From positions 31,531-95,530 of the forward strand of contig JAJXUG010000008.1 in the NCBI GenBank assembly GCA_021783095.1: a DNA stretch of 64,000 nt, in the 5' to 3' direction. The notes beneath the pieces are model-generated. The model did not search any database, was not told where the DNA came from, and saw only the letters and a program-made list of their open reading frames with translations. The stretch is from Chloroflexota bacterium (GTDB lineage: Bacteria; Chloroflexota; Limnocylindria; Limnocylindrales; CSP1-4). The position numbers were made by a program, and so were the translations under genes. Of the stretch, positions 31,570 through 41,956 are shown piece by piece; positions within the stretch are counted from its first letter, which is position 1; every line of letters starts with the position of its first letter.

Positions 31570-32184
31570 CTACGCATGCGCCGCCAGCCCGTCCCGGTCA
31601 AGCAGCAGGATCCGGCCGCGCTCCACGCGGATCAGACCCTCGCGCTCGAGCTGGCGCAGCGTCCTGGCCACGACCTCGCGACTGGTCCCGACCATCTCGG
31701 CGATCTCGCGCTGCGTGAGCGCCTGCCCGCCGGACCCCGCCCCCACGCCCGGGTGCGGGACGACAGCCTGGAGCAGGACTCGCGCCACGCGACCCGCGAC
31801 CTGGCGGAAGGAGAGGTCCTCCACGAGCGCGATCGCCTGCCGCAGCCGGTAGGCGAAGCTGGCGGCGGCCGCGGTGACGAGCTCGGGCACCGCCCGCAGG
31901 ACCTCTGCGCGTCGCTCGATCGGAAGCGTCAGCAGGGATGCGTCCTCGACCACCTGCGCGGTGGCCGGTTCGGGGCCGAGGTCGAAGAACGGAACCTCGT
32001 TGAACGACGCGCCTGCGCGGATGATCTGCAGGGTCTGCTCCCGGCCGGCTGCGTCGGAGGTGTACAGGCGCACGGCTCCGGCCTCCACGAACCAGATCCC
32101 GCTCGCCGGATCCTCCTGCGAGTAGAGCAGCTCGCCCGCGCCAACTCGATGGTGGACGAGGAACCGCTCCAACTGGGCTCGCAC
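31570..32184 (-). CDS. Crp/Fnr family transcriptional regulator
   Basis: cNMP-binding fold plus HTH LTQREIAEMVGTSREVVARTLRQLEREGLIRVERGRI. Confidence 0.92.
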   Translation of the reverse strand: MRAQLERFLVHHRVGAGELLYSQEDPASGIWFVEAGAVRLYTSDAAGREQTLQIIRAGASFNEVPFFDLGPEPATAQVVEDASLLTLPIERRAEVLRAVPELVTAAAASFAYRLRQAIALVEDLSFRQVAGRVARVLLQAVVPHPGVGAGSGGQALTQREIAEMVGTSREVVARTLRQLEREGLIRVERGRILLLDRDGLAAHA

Positions 32185-32219
32185 CTCTGGCGGCAGACCT
32201 CGTCCGAGGAACGGCTGAG

Positions 32220-32636
32220 CGCCCCCGGCTTGTGCTCTGCCGCTGCCGCCAGCGAGCCGAGGACCAGGTCCGCGGGCCCGACGATCGGGTGGACCTGCGG
32301 TCGGCAGGCCGTCGCTGCTACCCCCGCGCTGACCGGTGCCGGCATCTGCCCTGCCGACGAGGGGCTCGCGCCTCCGACCGGGCCGGGGGCCCCGGGACCG
32401 ACGTCGGTCCTGAGCCTCCGGTAGAGGCGGCGCCGGCGGTCGTGGGGGTCGACTTCGCCGCCCGCCAGCCCGGCGGCGACGAGCCTCGCGAGGTGGTACG
32501 AGATGAGCGGTCGGCGCCGCCCCAGCTCGCGGGCCAGCTCCCCAGCGGTCCGACCCGACGCACCGGCTGTCGCCAGCGCCAGGAGGATCTGGCGCCGCAG
32601 GGGATCGGCGAGGATGCCGAAACGGTCCACGGCCAT
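32220..32636 (-). CDS. ArsR-like HTH regulator (3' end unresolved)
   Basis: MAVDRFGILADPLRRQILLALATAGASGRTAGELARELGRRRPLISYHLARLVAAGLAGGE. Confidence 0.65.
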
Positions 32637-33150
32637 TGACCGAATCGTACGACTCGGACCGGGATGCCGGTTGGACCGTCCTCCCAGCAGGGGCTCGAAG
32701 GTCCCTGGGAGCTCAGGCGAGCTCGACGGCGCAGCGGAGGCCGCTGCGGCCAAATCCCGCCAGGACGTCGGACGGAGCCCCTGCGAGGCGGGCGGCCAGC
32801 GCCTGGAGCAGGGCATCGAGGGAAGCCTGGGCCGCGTCGCGGGATGCGGCGTCGATAACGTCCTCGACCCAGGTTCGGCACTCGGTAGGCAGGCTCTCTC
32901 CGGTGCCCAGCACGTCGAGCGCCAGCCCGAGTTCGTGCTCGCGAAGCCGATCGAGGAGATGGACCCGCTGCGCGCGCAGGGCAAGCTCTGCCCTGGCGAG
33001 GTCACCGAGGTGCGTGCCCGACGACGCGCACGGGCACGCCTGGGTCCCGGTCAAACGCGTCCGCGGTGCCATGGGCCCGAACGCCGCGCGCTTCGCGTCG
33101 GAGGGTCGGGCTCCAGATTGCCGCCGAACCGGCTCGCTACTGTCATGCTC

Positions 33151-34194
33151 CTATGGCGTCAAGGGCTGATTGACGATTGTCTGGTGACCGGCCACGAGGG
33201 CGGCGAAGACGTGCCGGACCAGGTGCCGCTTGAGGCAGCGAAGGGCCTCGCGCCAGGTCTTGCCCTCAGCCCGCTTGCGCGCGAGGTACGCCTTCGCGCG
33301 GGGGTCGAACCTGGCCTGCCAGGCGGCGATCGTCCAGACGGCCCGGTTGGCCCGGCGGTTGCCCCTTCGGTTGTACCGGACCCGGCTCGTCCTCCCCGAG
33401 CTCGCCGGCAGCGGCGCGACGCCCGCGAACATCGCGAACGCGTCGGCGGAGGGGAAGCGGGACACCTCGCCCGCCTCGCCGCGCAGGACCGCGGCCGAGA
33501 GGTGGCCGCAGCCCGGGATCGCGAGCAGCGGGTCGTCGCCCACGAGGGAGCGGATCTGGCGTCCGAGGGCGTCGGCCCTCCGCCCCAGCCGGACGACCTC
33601 GGCGAGCTCGGCCCGGGCGAGGTCGGCCGCGACGCCCCGGTGCCCGCGCAGCAGCCGGCGGGCCGCCGCGAGCTCGGGCCCCGTGACCAGGCGGGCGACC
33701 GCCGACCCGTACCCCGGCGCCAGGACGAGCAGGTGCGCGTGGAGCCGGTTGCGGGCCCGGGTCTGGGCGACGACGGCGCAGTCGCGCGCCTCGGCGAGCA
33801 GCTGGAGGTCCCGGGTGCGGTCGGCCAGGCGGACCGGCGGGAGGCCCGGCTCGGCCAGGGCCACCCGGGCGATCGCGAAGGCGTCGCCGGGGTCGCTCTT
33901 GCCCGGGCGCCTCGTCCGGCCGCGCTCGCGCCGGGACAGCTGGGGCGGCACCTCGACCGCCGCCAGGCCGGCCGCGACCAGGTGCCGGGCGAGGGCCGCC
34001 CCGTACGAGGAGGAGCCCTCGACCCCGATCCGCAGGCCCGGCTCGCCGAGCCCCCGCGCCCAGGCCGCGAGCGCGGCGTGCCCGGCGGGGTCGTTGCCGA
34101 ACGCGCGCTCCTCGCGGGCAACCCCCGGCCCGTCCACGAGGCATGCCGCCAGGGTGTCCTTGTGGGTGTCGACCCCGATCGCCACAGCCGCCAT
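33151..34194 (-). CDS. IS110-family transposase (DEDD recombinase), apparently intact
   Basis: VAIGVDTHKDTLAACLVD, KSDPGDAFAIARVAL, IPGCGHLSAAVLRGEAGEVSRFPSADAFAMFAGVAPLPASSG. Confidence 0.92.
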   Translation of the reverse strand: MAAVAIGVDTHKDTLAACLVDGPGVAREERAFGNDPAGHAALAAWARGLGEPGLRIGVEGSSSYGAALARHLVAAGLAAVEVPPQLSRRERGRTRRPGKSDPGDAFAIARVALAEPGLPPVRLADRTRDLQLLAEARDCAVVAQTRARNRLHAHLLVLAPGYGSAVARLVTGPELAAARRLLRGHRGVAADLARAELAEVVRLGRRADALGRQIRSLVGDDPLLAIPGCGHLSAAVLRGEAGEVSRFPSADAFAMFAGVAPLPASSGRTSRVRYNRRGNRRANRAVWTIAAWQARFDPRAKAYLARKRAEGKTWREALRCLKRHLVRHVFAALVAGHQTIVNQPLTP

Positions 34195-34430
34195 CGACCG
34201 TCCTCCCGCGCGCCGCTACGATGGTCGCGGGCCGGGCGGGCAGCAGTGCGTTGAGTTACAGGGCCACGCTCCCATGAGGCCACGCCCGGCCCGCTCGAGC
34301 ACGGCGGCGGGGGCAGATGACTCACTGGCCACCGGCCTCGCGGAGGGGGCTGACTGACTCGGGGCCACCCGCCGCCGGCTCGACCCTCGCACATCGCGCG
34401 AGGCAGGTCGAGCCTACGCACCACTGACTC
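34195..34430 (-). ncRNA. Candidate IS110 left-end non-coding region that may encode a bridge RNA
   Basis: Non-coding region upstream of the transposase containing a long hairpin (34377-34414: GGCTCGACC/GGTCGAGCC with inner CTCGC/GCGAG). Confidence 0.35.
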
Positions 34431-34674
34431 GTGCATGTCGTTTCCTTCGCGACGCTCAGGGGCGTCGCGTTCGTCGTCGGGGCGAGGCTGCGCTGCGCGG
34501 ATCCGTCTCCTCCGTGACTTGCGTCCGGGTTGTGCCTGTCCTGGCGCTGCCCGCACCGACGTCACAGCGCCATCACGGTGAGGGCGGGATGCTGGCCGTC
34601 GACGAGGGCGAAGGCAGGCAGCGGACCGACTGGTTCGGGCGGAGAGCCATCGCCCCGAGCAAGGAGCTATCTGT

Positions 34675-35160
34675 ATGGACCGCCTGACACAGCCCCTGCG
34701 CGACGAGCACCGCGAGCTCCGCCCGCACGTCGACGACATCCTGGCCGCCGCCGACCTGCTCGACGAGCGCGCTCCCGAGTTGCCCGTCGAGCGCCTCGCA
34801 GCCTCGTCGGCCTTCCTGCGGGACCACCTGCTTCGCCACGCGTCTGCGGAGGAGGCGGTGCTCTACCCGATGGTGGGCCTGGCGTTCGGCGACCCGGGGG
34901 CCACGGCCACGATGGCGCGTGACCACCGCCAGATCGAGCACCTCGGCGAGGAGCTTGCGGGCCTGGTGGCGAACGCCGGCTCGGGTGGTCCCGACGTCCG
35001 CGCTCTGCGCCGCGTGCTCTACGGGCTGCACGCAATCCTCGTGCTCCACTTCGCCAAGGAGGAGGAGGTCTACCTGCCGCTCCTCGACGCGCGATTGACG
35101 CCCGACGAAGCGACACGGCTGTTCGCGGGCATGGAGGAGGCGGCAGCGATCGCAGCCTGA
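34675..35160 (+). CDS. Hemerythrin HHE-domain protein
   Basis: LRDEHRELRPHVDDI...LRDHLLRHASAEEAVLYPMV...DHRQIEHL...ILVLHFAKEEEVYLPLLD. Confidence 0.92.
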   Translation: MDRLTQPLRDEHRELRPHVDDILAAADLLDERAPELPVERLAASSAFLRDHLLRHASAEEAVLYPMVGLAFGDPGATATMARDHRQIEHLGEELAGLVANAGSGGPDVRALRRVLYGLHAILVLHFAKEEEVYLPLLDARLTPDEATRLFAGMEEAAAIAA

Positions 35161-35380
35161 AGGCCGAGGCTCGGCCATCGCGACCCGGCCCGACGCGTCC
35201 TGCGACGGTCGCCGCTCACCGACCAGCCGGTCGGCGGGACCTTCGGGAGGGTCACGCCTGCGGCCGGGACGCGGGACTTCACTGGGCTACCATCGTCCGG
35301 GGCGCTCTGGCCCCATCGGGCTGTGGACGCTGGTCGTCGCCCGGCACACGCTGAGTCCCCACAGAAGAGAGGAGCCGGCA

Positions 35381-37648
35381 ATGCCTGACCGCGCTCGACC
35401 CGCGCACGCCGCCCGCCTTGTCCCGAGCCTCCTGACAGCGCTCCTGTCCGCCCTGCTCCTGTTCGGCCTCTCGTTCGCGGTCACGCCCGGGACGGCCGAG
35501 GGCGCCACGACCGCGACCGCCGCCTGCGGGGCGAACCTCCGCACCGGGGCCTCGACCGGCTACGCGATCCGGGCGACCGCCGCCACCGGAGCGAGGGTCA
35601 CGGTCGCCGCGACCGTGACCGGCGGGTCCTGGCGGGCGACCTGCGCCGGCCGGTCGGTGTCGGGCACCCGCTGGTACCGGATCAGCGCGATCAACGGCCG
35701 GAGCGTCCTCTCGCTCTACGGCCGCAGCTACCTCTACGGCGCGACCGGCCTGTTCACGGCGGTCAGCGCGCCGGCCCCGACGCCGGCCGCCCCTGCATCG
35801 GTCGCGACCGCGACCGCCGCCTGCGGGGCGAACCTCCGCACCGGGGCCTCGACCGGCTACGCGATCCGGGCGACCGCCGCCACCGGAGCGAGGGTCACGG
35901 TCGCCGCGACCGTGACCGGCGGGTCCTGGCGGGCGACCTGCGCCGGCCGGTCGGTGTCGGGCACCCGCTGGTACCGGATCAGCGCGATCAACGGCCGGAG
36001 CGTCCTCTCGCTCTACGGCCGCAGCTACCTCTACGGCGCGACCGGCCTGTTCACGGCGGTCAGCGCGCCGGCCCCGACGCCCACCCCCACGCCGACCCCC
36101 ACGCCGACGCCGACCCCCACGCCGACCCCGACCCCCACGCCGACGCCGACCCCCACGCCGACCCCGACCCCCACGACGAAGGCTGCCGCCTGTGACGGGG
36201 TCAACCTGCGGACAGGGGCATCGACCGCCTACGCGATCAAGGCGAGCGTGGCGTCTGGAACCACCATCACCGTTGCGACGACCGTCAGCGGCGGCGCATG
36301 GTCGACGCCCTGCGACGGCACGGCCGTCTCCGGGAACACCTGGTACCGGATCAGCTCGGTCAACGGCGCAAGCGTCCTATCGCTCTACGGCGTGACCTAT
36401 GTCTACGGTGCGACGGGCCTGTTCACAACGCCCAGCGCACCCGGCGCCGGCGCCACCCCGCTCGGCCCGACCGTGACGTTCTACGGCCGCGGCGCGGGCC
36501 ATGGGGTGGGGCTGTCGCAGTACGGTGCTCGCGGCCGTGCGCTCGCCGGCCAGAGCGCGGCCACGATCCTCGCCCACTACTACGCCGGCACCACCATCGG
36601 GACCATCGCCAACCCCGACATCCGGGTCCTCGTCCTGGACCGGGCGACGGCCACCGCCACCAGCCCGATCGTCCTCTACGGGCGGGGCGGCACCTGGACC
36701 ATCGACGGCGTCGCCACCGTCTTCCCGGCCGACGCGCGCCTCCGGCTCATCCCGAGCACCTCGGCCGGAGTGACGACCTGGCAGGTGATCGTCGACGCGA
36801 GCGGCGGTGCGATCCTCTACAGCGCAGCGACTGGCGGGGACCTGCGCGTGCGCCCGGCGACCGACGCCACGCTCCTCCAGTTGTGGTCCAAGCCGTCGAC
36901 GTTCGATCGCTACCGCGGCGTCCTCCACCTCATGGCCACCTCGACCGTGAGCGTCGTCAACGAGCTCCCGCTCGAGTCCTACCTGCGCGGGGTGGTTCCC
37001 GCCGAGATGCCGTCGAGCTGGCCGGCCGAGGCGCTCAAGGCCCAGGCGATCGCCGCCCGCTCGTACGCCGCCTACCAGCTTCGGTCGGGCACTTCCACGT
37101 TCGACGTCTACGATGACACGCGATCGCAGATGTACCTGGGCGCCCTCGACGAGAACCCGGCGACCGACGCCGTGCTGACCGCCACGGCCGGCCAGGTCCT
37201 GCGCAGCGGCACGGCCATCGCCGACGCCCTGTTCCACTCGACGGGCGGCGGGGCGACGGAGAACAACGAGAACGCCTTCGTGTCGCCCACCGGGGCCAAG
37301 GTCGCCGGGCCCGTCAGCTACCTTCGCGGCTCATCCGACCGGGCTCCCGATGGGACCCCGTACGACGCCAGCTCCCCGTACGCGAGCTGGCACACCGCGA
37401 CGTACACGCAGAGCCAGGTCTCGGCGATGTTCGCCGCCGACAGCCGGACGAACGTCGGGACGCTCGTGGCGCTCGACCTCCGGAACCGGGGCGTCTCGGG
37501 CCGGCTGATCAGCGTGACCCTCGTCGGGTCCACGGGGATCACGAAGACCGTCTCGGGCGACGTGTTCTCCTCCGTCTTCAACGCCCAGCGCCCGAGCGGC
37601 GACCCGATCCTGCGCAGCAACCTCCTCGGACTCGCGCCGATCCCCTGA
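35381..37648 (+). CDS. Secreted SpoIID/LytB-domain protein with three SH3b-like repeats and a Thr-Pro linker
   Basis: [60 protein letters not shown]. Confidence 0.92.
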   Translation: MPDRARPAHAARLVPSLLTALLSALLLFGLSFAVTPGTAEGATTATAACGANLRTGASTGYAIRATAATGARVTVAATVTGGSWRATCAGRSVSGTRWYRISAINGRSVLSLYGRSYLYGATGLFTAVSAPAPTPAAPASVATATAACGANLRTGASTGYAIRATAATGARVTVAATVTGGSWRATCAGRSVSGTRWYRISAINGRSVLSLYGRSYLYGATGLFTAVSAPAPTPTPTPTPTPTPTPTPTPTPTPTPTPTPTPTPTTKAAACDGVNLRTGASTAYAIKASVASGTTITVATTVSGGAWSTPCDGTAVSGNTWYRISSVNGASVLSLYGVTYVYGATGLFTTPSAPGAGATPLGPTVTFYGRGAGHGVGLSQYGARGRALAGQSAATILAHYYAGTTIGTIANPDIRVLVLDRATATATSPIVLYGRGGTWTIDGVATVFPADARLRLIPSTSAGVTTWQVIVDASGGAILYSAATGGDLRVRPATDATLLQLWSKPSTFDRYRGVLHLMATSTVSVVNELPLESYLRGVVPAEMPSSWPAEALKAQAIAARSYAAYQLRSGTSTFDVYDDTRSQMYLGALDENPATDAVLTATAGQVLRSGTAIADALFHSTGGGATENNENAFVSPTGAKVAGPVSYLRGSSDRAPDGTPYDASSPYASWHTATYTQSQVSAMFAADSRTNVGTLVALDLRNRGVSGRLISVTLVGSTGITKTVSGDVFSSVFNAQRPSGDPILRSNLLGLAPIP
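35508..35784 (+). repeat. 277-bp intragenic direct repeat, copy 1 (copy 2 at 35805-36081)
   Basis: Appears identical by eye at nucleotide level; encoded repeats identical. Confidence 0.9.
36080..36176 (+). repeat. (ACNCCN)n Thr-Pro repeat linker
   Basis: TPTPTPTP tract coding sequence. Confidence 0.9.
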
Positions 37649-37686
37649 TCGGCGGTCGCGCCCAGCGTCGTCGTTGACTCGCGCGG

Positions 37687-39246
37687 TCAGCCTGACACGG
37701 GCGCCGGGACCACGATCGGCGCCGACTCGCCCAGCAGCCCGCCGAGCTCGTCGTGCGCCCGCACCGCGACGTACGCGCCAAGCGCCGGCGCCACGATCCC
37801 GGTCTCGAAGCCGGAGCGCGGCGCGGCCGCGACGACGTTGAGGTCGCTGGCGGCGTCGCCGGTGAGGACCTGCCAGGTGCCGACGCTCGTCGCGCCGTTC
37901 CAGCTCGCGTAGACGCTCCGCGCACTGCCGTCACCGCTCGCGGTGGGGCCCCGGGTGCCGGCCGGGAAGTCGACCGCGACGGCGGGCGCGTCGGTGGGCC
38001 GGCCCGTCCAGGCTTGGCGGTAGTCCCGGTAGGACTCGGTCGAGGCTGGGAAGGTGGCGTCGACGAGGAGGGTCCCGTCGGCCGCGTACTCGCTGAAGAA
38101 CGGCCGGCTGCCCCAGCCGATGAAGGCACCACCGTCGGCAAGCAGCTGGACGTTCCCCTGGCTCGTCGAGAGCAGGCCGTCAGGTCGGTCATAGGAAGTG
38201 ACGAGCGAGGCCGTTCCGGCGCCAAGGTCGGGGCGGATGCGCAGCCCGCGAGATCGGCCCGGGGCTTCCGAGGCGCCATTGTCGAACATGGTGATCGTCC
38301 CGTCGTAGCGCCGCCGGACGTCGTGCTGCCACCCGAACGACGCATCCTGGGCGACCCGGATGTCGCTCTTCTTGCCGCCGAGGCGCCACAGGATGTCGCC
38401 GGTCTTGCGGTCAACCTTGTAGATGGCCGAGGTGTTGCGCGCCGAGACGATGAGGTTGCCGTCGGCGTCCTCGTCGATCGCGTTGCCGTGGATGTAGTCG
38501 TAGACCTGGTTCGCCCCGGTCGGCGGGGCGATGTACGACTCGTCGAGGCCGATGTGCTCGCTCGCCCGCCACTCGAAGACGACGCGGCCGGTCACGAGGT
38601 CGATCTCCTGGACGGCGGAGTCCATGATGGGCCACGGCGTGGGCGTCGGGTGCCCGTAGACCGGGCCCGGCTGTTGGGCATCCGCCCAGATCAGCGCCGT
38701 CCCGCGGGAGGTGAGCTGAAGCTCGTGCAGGTCGGCCTGCCGTCCGTTCCCGGCCGAGATCCGGCCGATCGGCTGGTAGGCCTCGTCGACCAGCACGAAC
38801 GCGCCGGATCCGATTCCCTCGTTGAGCGCCCCTTCCCACCAGGCGAGCGCCGATGCATTCGCGTACTCGACGACGTGCAGGTCGGTGGCGGCGACGCCCT
38901 TGGCCGAGGGGAGCATCCACACGAGCTCGCCCGTGCGGTCGATGATGGTCGGCCCGTCGGGTGCCGCTCCGTTGGACGGGGTCAGGAACGTGTACAGGCC
39001 GTCCGGGCGCCGCTTCTCGCCGGTGATCGTGACGACGGGCGGCGTGAGGTCTGGACGCGAGAGGAAGCTGTGGCGTCCCGGGGTTCCGGCCGGCGCCGCG
39101 GCGGCTTCGCGCAGTCCGGGACGGTAGTCGCCCACGAGCTGGGCGACGGCGGCAACGCTGGCTCCGCCGACGGCGATCGCGCCAACTGAGATGAGGAAGC
39201 GTCGTCGTGTGAAGGTGTTGGCAGAGCCGACCCGATCCGGTTCCAT
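37687..39246 (-). CDS. Arylsulfotransferase (ASST)-like secreted protein, TAT signal
   Basis: RRRFLISVGAIAVGG; DLHELQLTSRGTALIWADAQ; YIHGNAIDEDADGNLIVSARNTSAIYKVDRKTGDILWRLGGKKSD. Confidence 0.88.
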   Translation of the reverse strand: MEPDRVGSANTFTRRRFLISVGAIAVGGASVAAVAQLVGDYRPGLREAAAAPAGTPGRHSFLSRPDLTPPVVTITGEKRRPDGLYTFLTPSNGAAPDGPTIIDRTGELVWMLPSAKGVAATDLHVVEYANASALAWWEGALNEGIGSGAFVLVDEAYQPIGRISAGNGRQADLHELQLTSRGTALIWADAQQPGPVYGHPTPTPWPIMDSAVQEIDLVTGRVVFEWRASEHIGLDESYIAPPTGANQVYDYIHGNAIDEDADGNLIVSARNTSAIYKVDRKTGDILWRLGGKKSDIRVAQDASFGWQHDVRRRYDGTITMFDNGASEAPGRSRGLRIRPDLGAGTASLVTSYDRPDGLLSTSQGNVQLLADGGAFIGWGSRPFFSEYAADGTLLVDATFPASTESYRDYRQAWTGRPTDAPAVAVDFPAGTRGPTASGDGSARSVYASWNGATSVGTWQVLTGDAASDLNVVAAAPRSGFETGIVAPALGAYVAVRAHDELGGLLGESAPIVVPAPVSG

Positions 39247-39689
39247 CTTCGGTCTTCCTCGAGGTCCCCCGGATACAAGGTGTGGCGTGGCTGACCATGG
39301 GCGGCCGGCGCCTCTGGAACGCGCCGTGGCGAGGCGCTGCGATTATGTCGCGGTCCGGCCGAACGTGACGCAACGACCGAATGGCGGCCGCGTGATGCGC
39401 CGGAGGGCGACCGAGATGCGGGGCCCGTCTCGTGGCGGGCCCCGGTGGAGGCTGGGCTGGCACTCGGCCCGCAGCCCGAAGATCTGTTCGCGGTGGACCC
39501 GGAGCGGCTGTCGACGCGGCGTCATGCCTGGCCGCCTGTTCCTGAGCCGCAGCGCCAAGTATCGGGTGGGGGAGTGGGCGGCGCGGCTCAGGATCGCCGG
39601 CGCCGCGGCGGTCGTCTCCGCCGGGCGCTTCGGTGTTGGTAGCATCGTCTGCGGGACCGCGAGCGTGCGACGGGACCAGCGACCGTGGA

Positions 39690-40256
39690 GCGACGTGGGC
39701 GACGAGACCTGGGTCAGCGTGGACGTGGAGACCCTCAGGCCCGACGCCCTCCACGGGGAGCCTGCTCTCGATCGGCGCGTGCCTCGTGGACCGGCCCGAG
39801 GAGGGGATCGAGCTGCTGCTCCGCCCCGACTTGACCCTGCCGTGGAGCGCGGAGGCGGAGTCGATCCACCACCTGGACCGCACGATGCTCGAGCGCGAGG
39901 GGCGCGAACCGGCCGCGGCGATGGCAGCCCTCGACGCCTGGCTGGCAGGGGTCGTGCCCGCTGGCTCCCGACCCGTGTTCGTCGCCCTCAACGCGCCGTT
40001 CGACTGGATGTTCCTTGCCGACGCCTTCTGGCGTCACCTCGGGCGCAACCCGTTCGGGGTCAGCGCGCTCGACATCAAGGCGCTCTACCTCGGGCGCCAT
40101 CTGGGCGAAGTGCCAGCGTGGTCGGACACGAAGCGCCTCCAGATGCTGCGCCGCTACCCCGTGGACCTGCCGCACACGCACCACGCGCTCGACGATGCTC
40201 GCGAGCAGGCGTCCCTGTGCCGGGCCCTCGTCGAGGCGGGTCGCCGCGGCCTCTAG
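39690..40256 (+). pseudogene. DnaQ-like 3'-5' exonuclease, +1 frameshift near the catalytic motif
   Basis: ETWVSVDVET in one frame; SGPTPSTGSLLSIGACLVD...HHALDDAREQASLCRAL in another. Confidence 0.65.
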
Positions 40257-40268
40257 CCTCCGAGTCCC

Positions 40269-40856
40269 TTAGCGGCTCCGGCGCATCGCCTCCCCGATCA
40301 GCAGGGCGCCCAGCGCGATGACCGCCACCGGCCAGACGAGATCCCAGTTGATCGGCACGTAGTCGCGGATCAGGAACCACGCGCCCAGCACCACGAGCAC
40401 GATGCCCGCGATGATGCCAGCCTGGTCACCCCGGTGCCGCACGTCCCAGTCGCCGCTCGGCTGGTTGGGCACGCCAGCTGGGCCGGTCTGGGTGGCGCCG
40501 CTCGGCGCACCCGTCGTCCCGCCGGTCCACGCTCCGCCCGGGGCGCTGCCGCCCCAGTTGCCGCCGGGCGTGCCCTGGCCCCACAGCGGCGATCCCGCCT
40601 GCCCGGCGCCCCACCCGCCGCGCTGCGTCCCGGACGGCGTCTGGCCCCGTCCACGCGGCGTCCACCCGGGCGGTGCGTCGGGCACCACCACGGCCATGAC
40701 GATGTACAGCACCACGAACACGCCGCCCGACATCAGCGAGAGCAGCACCCACGCGATGCGCACGATCGACGGGTCGAGTCCCATCCATGCCGCGATGCCG
40801 GCGCAGACGCCAGCGAGCGACCGGTCGGTCGTCGACCGGTAGAGGCGGTCATCCAC
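40269..40856 (-). CDS. PspC-domain membrane protein
   Basis: LYRSTTDRSLAGVCAGIAAWMGLDPSIVRIAWVLLSLMSGGVFVVLYIVMAVVVPD. Confidence 0.9.
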   Translation of the reverse strand: MDDRLYRSTTDRSLAGVCAGIAAWMGLDPSIVRIAWVLLSLMSGGVFVVLYIVMAVVVPDAPPGWTPRGRGQTPSGTQRGGWGAGQAGSPLWGQGTPGGNWGGSAPGGAWTGGTTGAPSGATQTGPAGVPNQPSGDWDVRHRGDQAGIIAGIVLVVLGAWFLIRDYVPINWDLVWPVAVIALGALLIGEAMRRSR

Positions 40857-41847
40857 AGCCGTCCTCCGGATCCAGGGTCACCGTGCCGAGATTGGCCGAG
40901 ACGTTGAGGTCGATCCGCGCGGAGGCGGTGGCCCACGGGCCGCGCGTCCAGATGTTGCCGTTCTGCACCAGGCCGCGCGCGGCGAGGTTCGTCGTCCCGA
41001 GCGGATGGTCGTCCACCCTGATCCGGAGGGGCACGCCCGCCGGGGCGCACACCCGCACGGTTCCCGCGTTGGCCGACAGCGACCCGCTCAGCGTCCCCGA
41101 GGGGGAGGGGAGCGCGACCGTGAGCGATCCTGCATTGACCGAGCCGGTGACCGAGGTGGTGCCCAGAGCGCCCGTCAGATCGACGTGGGCGTCGGCGGCG
41201 TTGACCGAAGTCGCGAACGAGGTGACGTGCATCGCGCCGAGCGCCAGCCGTGAGGAACCCGCGTTGACCGAGAGCGAGAGGCTCAGATTGGGGTCCGCGG
41301 GCAGCGTGAGCAGCCACTTCGAGGCGAGATTGCCCACGCCGAAGCCGTGCTGGTCGCCCATTCGGAGCCGCAGCCTGTCGCTCGAGGACGCCTCCACGGC
41401 GGGCGTGCTGTCGCCGCTCGGCCAGGCGACCGCCCAGCCGCCGCCCGGCGCGCCCGAGACGGTCAACTCACCGCAGGTCACCGAGACGTCAACCGACGCC
41501 CCCGAGGCGAGCGACCCACTGAGACCCGGGACGCTCGACGGGCTCGCAGGCGTGTTGCCGATCCCGCACAGCGCGAGCGAGGAACCGGGTCCGATGCCGG
41601 CCGCGACCAGCCCGCCGGCCATGAGACCGAACGTCACGGCCACCACGACGCCGCCGAACACGTCGAGCACGGTGTGGCGAAGCGCCAGGCCCAGCCCCAC
41701 GCCGATCAGCAGCAGCGGCCAGAGCTCCAGCGAGCGGCGGGCCGTCCCGGCGTCGAGCACGCCGCCCTGCACCGCCAGCGGCACAACCCCAAGGGCGACG
41801 AAGAACGCACCCCAGCCCAGTAGCCCCCGATTCACGCGCATCGTCAC
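40849..41847 (-). CDS. LiaI/LiaF-like membrane protein with C-terminal adhesin-like (toastrack/DUF4097-like) domain
   Basis: N-terminal TM repeats LWPLLLIGVGLGLAL, then NLSLSLSVNAGSSRLALGAMHVTSFATSVNAADAHVDL. Confidence 0.65.
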   Translation of the reverse strand: MTMRVNRGLLGWGAFFVALGVVPLAVQGGVLDAGTARRSLELWPLLLIGVGLGLALRHTVLDVFGGVVVAVTFGLMAGGLVAAGIGPGSSLALCGIGNTPASPSSVPGLSGSLASGASVDVSVTCGELTVSGAPGGGWAVAWPSGDSTPAVEASSSDRLRLRMGDQHGFGVGNLASKWLLTLPADPNLSLSLSVNAGSSRLALGAMHVTSFATSVNAADAHVDLTGALGTTSVTGSVNAGSLTVALPSPSGTLSGSLSANAGTVRVCAPAGVPLRIRVDDHPLGTTNLAARGLVQNGNIWTRGPWATASARIDLNVSANLGTVTLDPEDGCG

Positions 41848-41956
41848 CTCTCCCGGCTCTCGGCCGCCGACATCATCGCGCAGCGCACGCGTGCCGACGG
41901 GTGACGAGGGTCACATCCTCGGGGCCGGGGGGCCCGCTGTTGATAGCCTAGGACGC

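Noticed and set aside
34150-34165. GTGTCCTTGTGGGTGTCG in the IS110 gene as a motif copy
   Set aside because: Only one half-site matches; the second arm is missing.
36080-36176. Short-period repeat resembling a CRISPR or VNTR
   Set aside because: It is an in-frame Thr-Pro linker codon repeat; no spacer structure. No CRISPR array or cas genes seen in the window.
39191-40321. 376-aa ORF 39191-40321 as a single gene
   Set aside because: Mostly Arg-rich shadow; only the short ETWVSVDVET segment looks coding and belongs to the frameshifted exonuclease.
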